A DNA stretch of 64,000 bases from Haloimpatiens massiliensis (GCF_900184255.1 NZ_LT854639.1:432809-496808); one strand, 5' to 3'; numbered from the stretch's first letter, positions 26,386 through 34,535 are shown. Translations and numbers: made by a program. Notes: generated by a model not told the origin, from the sequence alone.

Positions 26386-28332
26386 CTAATTTAAATATCT
26401 TAATATAGATACAACTTCTGTTTTAGATATTTTCAAATTATATTTTTCATATATATTTTTAAATGTTTCTTCTATCATTTTAAACAAAGTTTTATATTGT
26501 TTTTCATAATGTTTCAATTGTTTTTCTTCTGTGAACTCTCCTCTTTGCCATCTTGGAATTGCCATTATTAAATGAATTAGTATACCATAGACCCTTCTAA
26601 ACTCCTCTGTATTTAAGCCATTTGGAAAAATCCTTTGAAATAGTTCTCCAAATTCCACTAATATCAATCCCATAAATTCTGAAAATTGAAAAAAGTTTTC
26701 TTGCTTAATGTCCAATTTTTTGTTTGATATAAATCCCCCAATATTTTTTATTTCTTTATAAAATTCACTAACATGCTTTTTAGGTATGTACTTCAACATT
26801 ACGTTTGTAAGCACTTCATCTATATATTCTTCCTCTTTATTCACTTCTCCCATATACTCACTTTCAAGGTAAAGAAAATCTCTGATTTTTGAAAGCTCAT
26901 ACATAGTTATTATTGGACTAACTATTATTGCTGGTTTATGTAAATTATCAATTTTTATAGTACTTATTACTAAATCTACATCTCCTAGCAAGTCCTTATC
27001 TTTTTCAATATTTATTACAGAAACTATATCTTTTATGTTAATTTCCGGAATATTATTTTTTATTCTTGTAGCCAGCAACTTTGATGTCCCTCTAGAAGTA
27101 TTACAAACTACTACTACGTTCTTTTTTACATATGTTTTACTCTTCTCTAAAGATTTCACAAAATACATTGTAATAAATCCTATCTCATCTTCACTTAATT
27201 CAAATAAATATTCCTCTTTAAATATTTGTGCGGTTTTTCTTGCAATCTCAAATACATCTCCATATTTTGCTTTAATTTGCTCTAGTATTGGATTTTTACT
27301 TATTATGTTTAAATCATATCTCTTTATTGTGAGCCTTAAATGATTTATTATCTCTGAATTTAATGTTTCTAACTCATTTTCTTTTATATTCAAATGCTCA
27401 TATACATATTGAACTATTTTTTCAACTACTATATTTAACTTTTCCTCATCTACTCCTTCTTTTTCAATGTTTATTAAAAACATATTTTCAGAAAGGAGTA
27501 CGTGTGAAAAATACGCTATTTCTTCTTCCACATATGGTATGTTAAAAAGCTTCTGTATTTTCTTATATATATTTATAGTCTGCCAATAAATTTTAGTGGT
27601 TTTATACCTTGTCACTTCTTCTTCATATTTTCCTACATTTTTAAAAAGTCTAATTCTTTTTATGAACGCTAACACTATAAGTTTTAATTTAAGTTCTTCT
27701 AATGTGTTAATTCTTATATTAAATTCATCTTTTATATACCCTATTACTTCATCTGCTTTTTTACATTCACTCTTGTTAAAAATATTAAAAGATGCTTTAA
27801 ATATTTCCTCTCCATACACTTTTATTATTAATGGAATTAACACCTCTCTTATGTATAATCTTATAGCCCCCTCTTCTCCTGATAATTTAAACCCATGATG
27901 TGGCTTCCCCTCTATGGAAATAGAATGATCTAAAAGTTCTTCATTTATCTCCTTTATAGTACTAAGCACTGTACTCCTAGATACAAAAATCAAATCTGCT
28001 AACTGTTCAGACGTAATTATTTCATCGGAATAAACTAATTTACTAACTATTATTATTTTCCTATTATCTGGAGATAGTATAATATTATCACCTAAATTCA
28101 TTTCACTTAATGCCTCTAAAGCTTTTTCCTTTTTCAAAATTTTAATGCCTACTCTAGGTACTTTTTCAATTATTGCACCATTTTCATTTACCCAATATTC
28201 TATATCTTCTAAATCATATCTTATGGTTCTTAAAGATACATCAAATTCTTCTGATAGTGTCTTAGCTGTTATACTTTTCTTAGAAAGCAACAATCTTTGA
28301 ACAATCAATTTTTGTCTTTGGGTTAAGATCAT
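26386..28332 (-). CDS. PRD-containing transcriptional activator of the dga-type operon
   Basis: A 648-residue regulator with several domains. An N-terminal HTH_11 is at ~1-60 (TQRQKLIVQRLLLSKKSITA, then LRTIRYDLEDIEYW). A second, Mga-like HTH lies at ~90-160 (TSEQLADLIFVSRSTVLSTI). Two PRDs occupy ~170-390, then an EIIB-like domain (VVVVCNTSRGTSKLLATRIK, with its Cys) at ~400-490. A C-terminal helical domain resembles a third PRD rather than EIIA (VYGILIHLIMAIPRWQRGEF). Such proteins bind DNA and respond to PTS phosphorylation. ATG 28332 lies eight bases after AAGGAAG. It is the first gene of the operon and is likely autoregulated. Confidence 0.85.
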   Translation of the reverse strand: MILTQRQKLIVQRLLLSKKSITAKTLSEEFDVSLRTIRYDLEDIEYWVNENGAIIEKVPRVGIKILKKEKALEALSEMNLGDNIILSPDNRKIIIVSKLVYSDEIITSEQLADLIFVSRSTVLSTIKEINEELLDHSISIEGKPHHGFKLSGEEGAIRLYIREVLIPLIIKVYGEEIFKASFNIFNKSECKKADEVIGYIKDEFNIRINTLEELKLKLIVLAFIKRIRLFKNVGKYEEEVTRYKTTKIYWQTINIYKKIQKLFNIPYVEEEIAYFSHVLLSENMFLINIEKEGVDEEKLNIVVEKIVQYVYEHLNIKENELETLNSEIINHLRLTIKRYDLNIISKNPILEQIKAKYGDVFEIARKTAQIFKEEYLFELSEDEIGFITMYFVKSLEKSKTYVKKNVVVVCNTSRGTSKLLATRIKNNIPEINIKDIVSVINIEKDKDLLGDVDLVISTIKIDNLHKPAIIVSPIITMYELSKIRDFLYLESEYMGEVNKEEEYIDEVLTNVMLKYIPKKHVSEFYKEIKNIGGFISNKKLDIKQENFFQFSEFMGLILVEFGELFQRIFPNGLNTEEFRRVYGILIHLIMAIPRWQRGEFTEEKQLKHYEKQYKTLFKMIEETFKNIYEKYNLKISKTEVVSILRYLN

Positions 28333-28368
28333 TAAAATCACTTCCTTAGCTATATATTAATCTACTCT

Positions 28369-28485
28369 TTGCACTATTAAAATATTAATTATCTTCACCA
28401 CCAATAGTGCAATTTTATACTATTGTTAATATTTTATCACTGTTTTTGCATGATTTAAAAGTGCAATTTTTACATCATTGTGCAG
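28369..28485. promoter_or_regulatory. Repeated GTGCAA motifs, possible operator
   Basis: TTTGCACTATT at 28368-28378 and AATAGTGCAA at 28403-28412 form an inverted pair. AAAAGTGCAATTTT at 28457 and CATTGTGCAG at 28476 repeat the core. They lie between the divergent regulator and ECF genes, where an operator of the PRD activator would be expected. Confidence 0.45.
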
Positions 28486-28522
28486 AGTTTAACTTTTTTC
28501 AAAAGTCATTGTATCCATACAA

Positions 28523-28551
28523 TTGTCAAAATATTTTTTCAGAATTATAAT
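28523..28551 (+). promoter_or_regulatory. Sigma-A promoter of the ECF gene
   Basis: TTGTCA (28523-28528), a 17-base spacer and TATAAT (28546-28551). Transcription would begin near 28558, leaving an ~80-base leader. Confidence 0.75.
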
Positions 28552-28558
28552 AGTTCTA

Positions 28559-28604
28559 GTACTGTAACAGGCCTAACACTATAACATGTCGTAGGCCTAG
28601 TATT
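28559..28604 (+). promoter_or_regulatory. Leader hairpin before the ECF gene
   Basis: AGTACT/AGTATT and AGGCCTA/TAGGCCT arms form a hairpin right at the predicted transcript start. There is no ordered riboswitch pattern that I recognise; the T run is only TTTT. It may protect the 5' end or attenuate. Confidence 0.45.
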
Positions 28605-28640
28605 TTCATGTAAAAATATAGCTATAAGTGAGGGGATTAT

Positions 28641-29243
28641 ATGAAAAATAAAAATTCAAAAATGATAAGATTGTGTCAAACTGCATTATTCGCAGCGTTA
28701 TGTTTTGTATCATTTACTTTTCTTCAAATTAAAATTCCGGTACCTGGAGGAGATGCAACTTCATTACATATAGGCAATGCCTTTTGTGTATTAGCTTCCC
28801 TACTTCTTGGTGGATGGTATGGTGGACTAGCTGGGGCTATAGGAATGACCATAGCAGATTTACTAGATCCTGTATACATTTTAGTAGCACCAAAAACATT
28901 TATATTAAAATTATGTATTGGTTTAATAACAGGATTAGTTGCTCATAATTATGCCAAAATAAACAATAGTAATGACAAAGGTTACATATTTAAATGGAGT
29001 ATAATTGCTTCAATTTGCGGACTAGCTTTTAATGTAATTTTCGATCCTGTGGTAGGCTATTTTTACAAACAATATATTTTAGGACAGCCTCAAAAAGCTG
29101 CATCAGTCTTAGCAAAATTAAGTGCATTTACTACATTCTTCAATGCAGTTGTGTCTGTAATATTAGTAGCTTTAATTTACAATGCTATATTGCCAATTTT
29201 AAAAAAATCAGGTTTTTTAATGCCAGTAGGAAAAGATAAATAG
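28641..29243 (+). CDS. ECF transporter S component
   Basis: A 200-residue membrane protein with about six helices. The N-terminal basic stretch is followed by LCQTALFAALCFVSFTFLQI, the common S-component start with an AxxxA helix for docking to EcfT. Then come GDATSLHIGNAFCVLASLLL, GGWYGGLAGAIGMTIADLLD, and the end VALIYNAILPILKKSG. It is of the ECF-ribofla_trS/DUF1393 type. S components bind a vitamin or precursor and share the EcfAA'T energising unit encoded elsewhere. The ligand is not evident. It is divergent from the dga-type operon, with no firm functional link. Confidence 0.82.
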   Translation: MKNKNSKMIRLCQTALFAALCFVSFTFLQIKIPVPGGDATSLHIGNAFCVLASLLLGGWYGGLAGAIGMTIADLLDPVYILVAPKTFILKLCIGLITGLVAHNYAKINNSNDKGYIFKWSIIASICGLAFNVIFDPVVGYFYKQYILGQPQKAASVLAKLSAFTTFFNAVVSVILVALIYNAILPILKKSGFLMPVGKDK

Positions 29244-29318
29244 TAACTAAGATCTATTAGCCACAAACTGCCTGTTCAATTATATAACTTTCCAAGTTAT
29301 ATATTAAGAAATATATAG
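29244..29318. other. Short spacer after the ECF gene
   Basis: AT-rich, with a small inverted pair TATAACTT/AAGTTATA at 29282-29301 that may end ECF transcription. Repeats B, a homing-endonuclease tail and palindrome E fill the rest of the gap to 29881. Confidence 0.35.
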
Positions 29319-29634
29319 TATGATTAAACCACAAAAAGGTATAATGTGATAGAATTATGCAATTTCTCCTCCATGACTTGCATAAGAGCTCGGAACAATA
29401 AATTTAATTTAAGAAATTCTAATCTTTTAGCCATATAAAATTATCTAACGCTCACATTCAGCGTCCTGCCTCAGGTTCGCTAGCCTGGCGTCCTTGCCAG
29501 GCTTACGATAATTTTATCTGTCTAAAAGAAGAATTTCTAAAATTAAATTTAAATAGTTCCTTCGCTTCTTATGCAACTCATTCCAGAGAAATTTCATAAT
29601 TCAAGCAATGTAATACTTATTGTGATTTAATCAT
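29319..29634. repeat. Palindromic element B, copy 2 (316 bp)
   Basis: The reverse complement of 15814-16130, with close identity throughout, including the central CGTCCTGCCTCAGGTTCGCT. The ends are TATGATTAAACCACAA and TGTGATTTAATCATA. A further end fragment (TATGATTAAACCACAAAAG) is repeated directly after it at 29638. The centre is eight to ten bases longer than in copy 1 (TTGCCAGGCTT in place of TCCTTAAAAGG). Confidence 0.9.
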
Positions 29635-29673
29635 AGTATGATTAAACCACAAAAGATACAATGCGGTGGAATT

Positions 29674-29740
29674 ATGAAACTTTATAAAGAATTTATCAGT
29701 ATAAATAGACAAAACCATCTACATATCTGCGGATGGTTTT
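29674..29740 (+). pseudogene. Homing-endonuclease 3' tail with terminator
   Basis: 29674-29708 encodes KLYKEFISIN, close to QFYEDFISIK at the end of the LAGLIDADG gene at 37389. A terminator hairpin (AAAACCATC/GATGGTTTT at 29711-29740) of the same type follows. It looks like the leftover 3' end of a related endonuclease gene. Confidence 0.45.
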
Positions 29741-29769
29741 GCTTATAATTATTCATAACATATAATAGT

Positions 29770-29867
29770 GGGGCTGTGGCACTAAAAATAAATACTACAA
29801 TATATTGTGTTAAGTTTAAACTTCCAAAACAGTATATTGTATGTAAAATTCTTAATGCGACAGCTCC
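29770..29867. repeat. Palindromic element E (~98 bp)
   Basis: GGGGCTGTGGCACTAA pairs imperfectly with TTAATGCGACAGCTCC; inside, TACAATATATTGT pairs with ACAGTATATTGTA around AAGTTTAAACTT. It stands 15 bases from the stop of the kinase gene and could end its transcript. Confidence 0.75.
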
Positions 29868-29881
29868 TTACAATCATAAAT

Positions 29882-32035
29882 TTAATTCTTTTTAAATTCA
29901 ATTATAACCTTAAATAAATCTCCATCTACCTGTATTTCTAAATACCCTCCTTGAATTTCCACAAAACTTTTCGCTATAGCAAGACCTAAGCCAGAGCCCT
30001 CTGTGTTACGTGATTTATCTCCTCTTACGAATCTCTCAAGGATTTCATCTGGATTAAACCTTATCTCGTCTGCGGCCATGTTCTTTAGGACTATTTTAAC
30101 CTTGTCTTCATCTGGAATAATATCAATATATACTCTTGAACCGTGCATTGCATATTTTGATATATTATTTAAAAGATTTTCAAATACTCTATACATTCTT
30201 TGGCTATCTAGTGGAAGTATTACTTTTCCATCTGGGTAGTTTGTTCTTACTTTTAGTAATGACTTTGATAATTTATCGTCTACCTCTATAAGGGTTTGTT
30301 TCATTAATGCTACAACGTCAACATCAACAATATTTAGATTTATGTTTCCACTATTAGCTTTACTTACTTCAAATAAATCCTCAATTAAATCCTTTAATCT
30401 TTGTGATTTTATATCTAATATATTTAGATATTCCTTGCGTTTATCACCAGAAAGAGTTTCATCCTTTAACAAATCCACATATGTGATAATAGCTGTTAAT
30501 GGGGTTTTTAAGTCATGGGATACATTTGATATTAATTCTGTTTTTATTCTTTGGCTTTTAACCTCCTCTTGAACAGCATTTTTTAATCCCTTTTGTATAC
30601 TCTGTATTTCTTCTTTTAGGTCATTAAATATACCTAAATCTTCCTCAACGGATACATCTAAATTTCCTGAAGCTATTTCCTCTATAGCATCATGAAGTCT
30701 GCTGTATTTACTACTTATGTTGTTATAGCTTTTTCTAATTAATTTATACAATACAATTGAGTAAATAATAGCCACAGGGATACCAAAAAACCATATTGAA
30801 CTAATAACTAGCAGAATAATAAAGTTAATAAACAATAATTTTATAAGCTTTTTTGTGTTTTTATCTTTTAAATCTATATCTTTTAAACTTTTAACTGTAT
30901 TTTTACCTCTCCTTAAAATAACTCTTATGACTTTAACTATTATAGAATTATTTTTAAAGTATTCCTTTATTCCTGTTTTAAAAATATACTTTATATATGT
31001 TACTATTAAAAACACTACTGTCAATAAAACTACCCAGTGAACTATATTTATTAGGTTGTTAAGTGCTTCAATTGAGCCTTTACTTAATTCTATTTGTAGA
31101 TTCTGAAGAATTTTAATTAAACTATTTTTTATAGTTTCATTTATAAGTAAAAGTGAATTCTCATATATAAACACTATTACTATGCTAAAAATTAAGGTCA
31201 TTATCTCTATAGGCACCCTTGAAATGGTTTTAAAACCTACTACCTCCTTGGAAATATTATAAGGAACTATGAGTGCAAATATTACTATTAATAAAACGAC
31301 TATATTGATATATATGAAACTTACTTGGCGATAAGCTGAATTTTCATTCATAACCTTTAGATTGTATATATTATCAAAATACTTTAATTCCTTAGGTACT
31401 GCATAGATATATGTCATATTTTTAATTGGTTTAACTTCTAAATTCTCTGGCACATAAGTTTTTCGTTTACTAAAAGCTTGATTAACTGAAACCCTGTCAG
31501 CACCATAAATCTTACTTATTTTCATTTCACCAACTTCATTGTAGTCAATAACTAAATAAAATAAGTACTTATTATTAAACTCTTGAATAATTTTTGCATC
31601 AAGATTTTCACTTAATAAATTTATTATTTTATCTTCATTTCTTCCCTCTGATAACTTTGATTGCTTTTCAAAAGCATAATACTGCATATTTTTATTATAG
31701 TCTAAATTGCTTCTATAATCGTATATATCATTATCAAAATTATTTTTACGCTCTTTTACTTCCTCCTCTGTATTCTGCTCAGTATTTACAGTGCTACTTA
31801 GAAGAACTTCTGAAGGTTTAAGGTTTTTATTTTCCTTTTTATTTAAAATATCATAGTATATTGTATAGTTGCTATTCCTTATATCAAATAGCCTATCATT
31901 AAATGAAAAACTTTCATGCTTGTTGTCTGCTGCTTTTTTTATACTAGGATACAATGCATATATTCCTAATGATGATAAAACTAATATACATAAAAGTATT
32001 GCATTTATAATAAATTTACTTTTATTGTTTTTCAA
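29882..32035 (-). CDS. Membrane sensor histidine kinase
   Basis: About 717 residues. Transmembrane helix 1 lies near the start (INAILLCILVLSSLGIYALY). An extracellular domain of ~220 residues follows, then some four to six further helices up to ~residue 430 and a HAMP-like segment (EEIASGNLDVSVEEDLGIF). The H-box is LISNVSHDLKTPLTAI, the N-box FENLLNNISKYA, and the G2 box GSGLGLAIAKSF. The extra membrane helices are uncommon among VanS-like kinases. No ATG fits: the first possible starts are TTG codons at 32047 or 32035 after GGGGAG, overlapping the regulator gene. I chose 32035 for spacing. The signal is unknown. Confidence 0.85.
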   Translation of the reverse strand: MKNNKSKFIINAILLCILVLSSLGIYALYPSIKKAADNKHESFSFNDRLFDIRNSNYTIYYDILNKKENKNLKPSEVLLSSTVNTEQNTEEEVKERKNNFDNDIYDYRSNLDYNKNMQYYAFEKQSKLSEGRNEDKIINLLSENLDAKIIQEFNNKYLFYLVIDYNEVGEMKISKIYGADRVSVNQAFSKRKTYVPENLEVKPIKNMTYIYAVPKELKYFDNIYNLKVMNENSAYRQVSFIYINIVVLLIVIFALIVPYNISKEVVGFKTISRVPIEIMTLIFSIVIVFIYENSLLLINETIKNSLIKILQNLQIELSKGSIEALNNLINIVHWVVLLTVVFLIVTYIKYIFKTGIKEYFKNNSIIVKVIRVILRRGKNTVKSLKDIDLKDKNTKKLIKLLFINFIILLVISSIWFFGIPVAIIYSIVLYKLIRKSYNNISSKYSRLHDAIEEIASGNLDVSVEEDLGIFNDLKEEIQSIQKGLKNAVQEEVKSQRIKTELISNVSHDLKTPLTAIITYVDLLKDETLSGDKRKEYLNILDIKSQRLKDLIEDLFEVSKANSGNINLNIVDVDVVALMKQTLIEVDDKLSKSLLKVRTNYPDGKVILPLDSQRMYRVFENLLNNISKYAMHGSRVYIDIIPDEDKVKIVLKNMAADEIRFNPDEILERFVRGDKSRNTEGSGLGLAIAKSFVEIQGGYLEIQVDGDLFKVIIEFKKN

Positions 32036-32720
32036 TTTTGTATCCAACTCCCCACACCACCTTTAAATATCTTGGATTTTTAGGATTTATCTCTATTTTT
32101 TCTCTAATATTTCGTACATGAACCATTATTGTATCGGTATTTACTGCTTGTTCGTTCCACACCCTTTCATATATTTCATCCGCTGAAAATACCCTTCCTG
32201 GATTTTTCATAAGCAAAGTTAAAATTTTAAATTCTATAGGTGTGGTTTTAATCAATTTTCCATCAACACTAACTTCCTTTGTATCCTCATTTAGTTCTAT
32301 ACCACCAATTGTAAATACATTTTCCTTTTGGTTATTTTTGTTTATTATGCTTAAGAATTTACTATATCTTCTTAGCTGAGAGTTTACCCTTGCTAATAGT
32401 TCCATAGGCTGAAAAGGCTTGGTAACATAATCGTCTGCACCAATATTCAGTCCCATTATTTTATCCATATCTTCAGATTTTGCCGATAGCATTATAAGTG
32501 GGAAATCATACTTTTCCCTTAACTTCATTGTAAATTCGATGCCATCCATTTTAGGCATCATAATATCAACTATAGCTAAATGAATTTCTTCCTTTTCTAA
32601 TATTTCTAATCCCTGAACTCCATTTTCTCCAATAAAAACTTTATACCCCTGATTTACCAAATAAGTCCTTATTCCCATAGCTATATCTTTTTCATCTTCT
32701 AAAACTAAAATATTATACAT
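32022..32720 (-). CDS. OmpR-family response regulator
   Basis: A 232-residue regulator: receiver with NILVLEDEKDI, phosphoacceptor in LAIVDIMMPKMDG and the lysine in YVTKPFQPM; winged helix with TPIEFKILTLLMKNPG, FSADEIYERVW and MVHVRNIREKIEI. ATG 32720 lies nine bases after AAGG; ATG 32726 is too close to it. The gene overlaps the kinase gene, so translation is coupled. No target gene lies downstream, so the regulon must be elsewhere. Palindrome D stands 35 bases upstream. Confidence 0.88.
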   Translation of the reverse strand: MYNILVLEDEKDIAMGIRTYLVNQGYKVFIGENGVQGLEILEKEEIHLAIVDIMMPKMDGIEFTMKLREKYDFPLIMLSAKSEDMDKIMGLNIGADDYVTKPFQPMELLARVNSQLRRYSKFLSIINKNNQKENVFTIGGIELNEDTKEVSVDGKLIKTTPIEFKILTLLMKNPGRVFSADEIYERVWNEQAVNTDTIMVHVRNIREKIEINPKNPRYLKVVWGVGYKIEKQ

Positions 32721-32754
32721 ATTCATTTTCCTTACCTCTTTCTGTGTTAAGGCA

Positions 32755-32890
32755 CATTCAAATAAATAATAAGTCAGTATGCTAGTCTATTTTGCGTCAT
32801 ACTGCGTCAGCAGAACCCGCCTATAGTACTAACAAAGACAGAACCTGTTTTCCTTGCCTGACACAAAATAGACTAACATCTTTGAATTGT
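32755..32890. repeat. Palindromic element D (~136 bp)
   Basis: ATTCAAATAA...GCTAGTCTATTTTGCGTCA on the left mirrors TGACACAAAATAGACTAAC...TTTGAAT on the right; the inner parts (GCAGAACCCG and GACAGAACCTG) are looser. It has no coding capacity and lies in the leader region of the two-component operon. Confidence 0.75.
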
Positions 32891-33126
32891 TATTTCTTTT
32901 CATGTACCTAATGTCATAAATATATAATATCATAGCTTTTATATAATTCTGCATTCATATTACTGCATTCCCCCCTTATTTATTCTACAAACCTATTCTA
33001 TATCTATTTTTTTAAGATATAGTTGTGGTAATTCTAAAGATTTTCTAAAGAAATGTCTTATACTCTAAATTGTTTATTATATACTGCAAAATAAAAGCTG
33101 CACTTTTCATAATAATCTTTCCTCCG
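32891..33126. other. AT-rich gap
   Basis: No gene or clear signal seen. It must be upstream of the broken ABC fragment and the two-component operon. Confidence 0.3.
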
Positions 33127-33219
33127 TTAACTTAATTTATCATTAAATCTTTGATATATATCATATTCACTTAATGGGTCAAGAGCTGCTGTAGGTTCAT
33201 CAAGAATTACTAATGCTGC
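33127..33219 (-). pseudogene. ABC exporter ATPase fragment
   Basis: Thirty codons encode AALVILDEPTAALDPLSEYD, then IYQRFNDKLS and a stop. LVILDEPTAALDP is the Walker B and D-loop of an ABC ATPase, and the following residues fit the usual run toward the switch histidine, which is missing. The rest of the gene has gone. The upstream edge meets a homing-endonuclease tail on the other strand, so the junction was made by a rearrangement. Confidence 0.8.
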
Positions 33220-33221
33220 AT

Positions 33222-33284
33222 GCTTATAAAGAATTTATAAGCATAAAATAGATAAACCCATCACGCTTTTGTGATGGGTTTTTT
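33222..33284 (+). pseudogene. Homing-endonuclease 3' tail with terminator
   Basis: 33222-33251 reads AYKEFISIK and stop, nearly the same as the end of the LAGLIDADG gene at 37389. It is followed by the same terminator form (AAACCCATCACG/GTGATGGGTTT at 33254-33284). It is a leftover 3' end directly fused to the ABC fragment. Confidence 0.55.
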
Positions 33285-33342
33285 ATTGGTGGAGGCGAAG
33301 CATATCATTTCAAATGTGCTATCAATTAAGGATTTATAAACA

Positions 33343-33392
33343 GAGCTCTAACCTTCAGATGGAGTTTTTACTCCATCTGAAGGTTAGAGCTC
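33343..33392. repeat. Perfect hairpin, 23-bp arms
   Basis: GAGCTCTAACCTTCAGATGG plus AGT, a 4-base loop, and the exact reverse complement. Perfect pairing of this length is rare unless it is recent or maintained. Confidence 0.9.
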
Positions 33393-33394
33393 GT

Positions 33395-33470
33395 TATCCA
33401 GGGACTTACCTGCCGTAACACTCCCACTTTGTTAGAAGTGGGAGTGTTACGGCAGGTAAGTCTCTGGATA
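33395..33470. repeat. Near-perfect hairpin F, 35-bp arms
   Basis: Arms run from TATCCAGGGACTTACC to CACTCCCACTT and back, with a 6-base loop TGTTAG and one mismatch. It begins two bases after the previous hairpin and ends six bases before the stop of the AraC-type gene, so it may be its terminator. A degenerate relative lies at 10712. Confidence 0.9.
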
Positions 33471-33475
33471 AATAT

Positions 33476-34330
33476 TTACTTGTTAATTGGTATCCACACT
33501 TCGCATCTATAATCTTCTGATTTAGTATCGCCACTATAGTAAACTTCAAGCTCCGGTGCACAAGCATGTTGATATCCAGATGAAGGTAGCCACTCTGTAA
33601 ATATTCTTTTTGTTAAAGTTTGAATAGATTCAGGCAGTGGTCCTATTGACTCAAATATAGCCCATGTGGCATCAGGGATAGTAGCTTTTATATACCCCTT
33701 TGGTACATCTTCCATTGCATCCTCTACAGCAATCATATAATTAAACTCATTTTTAATCATATCAAAATCTTTACATACACCTAAAACGCCCATTTTTCCT
33801 GCTTTTGACCCCAAGAATTCTAAGCTTCCATCCTTCATTAATTCATCCCAAAACATAGGAACAACCTTAAAATTTTCTCCTCCATTCATATTAACTTTTT
33901 TTTGCTTACCTATTACTTTAAACCCTTTTTTCTTTTCAATTTTATAATCCATACTCTTCTCTCCTTTAATTGAAATATGAAAGGATAGCTTAGGATAAGA
34001 AATTAGCTTTACTCCTTGTTTTTTTACCTTAGACGGATTTATTCCATGCATTTTCTTAAATGCCTTTGAAAATGACTCCAAGGATTCATATCCATATTTA
34101 AAAGCTACGTCAGTTACCCGTGCCCCCATAAATAGGTCCTGTGCAGCTAAAGACAACCTCCTTCTTCTTATATATTCACTTATTGTAACACCTGTTATCA
34201 TGTAATACATCCTTTGAAAGTGAAATTCTGAGGACAAAGCTATTTTTGCAATTTCCTTTATATCTATTTTTTCCGTAATATTGTCCTCAATATAATCTAT
34301 TGCTTTATTCATAGAGTTTAACCAATCCAT
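33476..34330 (-). CDS. AraC-family regulator with GyrI-like effector domain
   Basis: A 284-residue regulator. Residues ~1-105 hold the two AraC-type helix-turn-helices (IDIKEIAKIALSSEFHFQRM, then VTDVAFKYGYESLESFSKAF, ending KKMHGINPSKVKKQ). Residues ~125-284 form a GyrI-like/effector-binding domain (YKIEKKKGFKVIGKQKKV, YIKATIPDATWAIFESIGPL, CEVWIPI). This pairing is seen in Rob- and BmrR-like sensors of drugs and other hydrophobic ligands. A downstream hairpin sits at its stop. It may regulate drug-resistance genes, perhaps the phosphotransferase upstream, but no operator was found. Confidence 0.87.
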   Translation of the reverse strand: MDWLNSMNKAIDYIEDNITEKIDIKEIAKIALSSEFHFQRMYYMITGVTISEYIRRRRLSLAAQDLFMGARVTDVAFKYGYESLESFSKAFKKMHGINPSKVKKQGVKLISYPKLSFHISIKGEKSMDYKIEKKKGFKVIGKQKKVNMNGGENFKVVPMFWDELMKDGSLEFLGSKAGKMGVLGVCKDFDMIKNEFNYMIAVEDAMEDVPKGYIKATIPDATWAIFESIGPLPESIQTLTKRIFTEWLPSSGYQHACAPELEVYYSGDTKSEDYRCEVWIPINK

Positions 34331-34535
34331 ATCCCCCCTCCTTTCATATCTAATGTTAATACATTAAAGAAGTAAATACCTGTCTTCCTATGCTATGTGC
34401 TGACAGAACATAAAAATAATTATACTTGTTTCATTTTGCACCCCTATGTATTTCCCTTTATAGGTATATGTCTTTCCTCTGTACACGTATGCGTTTTCTT
34501 TTGTATCTATCAATAGTTTCCAAGTATGTTCATAA

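Noticed and set aside
28333..28520. Sigma-54 (-24/-12) promoter for the dga-type operon
   Set aside because: TTGCA motifs are present but none has the paired TGGCAC at the right distance, and the regulator lacks a sigma-54 activation domain.
28559..28640. Vitamin riboswitch in the ECF leader
   Set aside because: The leader is only ~80 bases with one hairpin and does not fit preQ1, TPP, FMN or cobalamin patterns.
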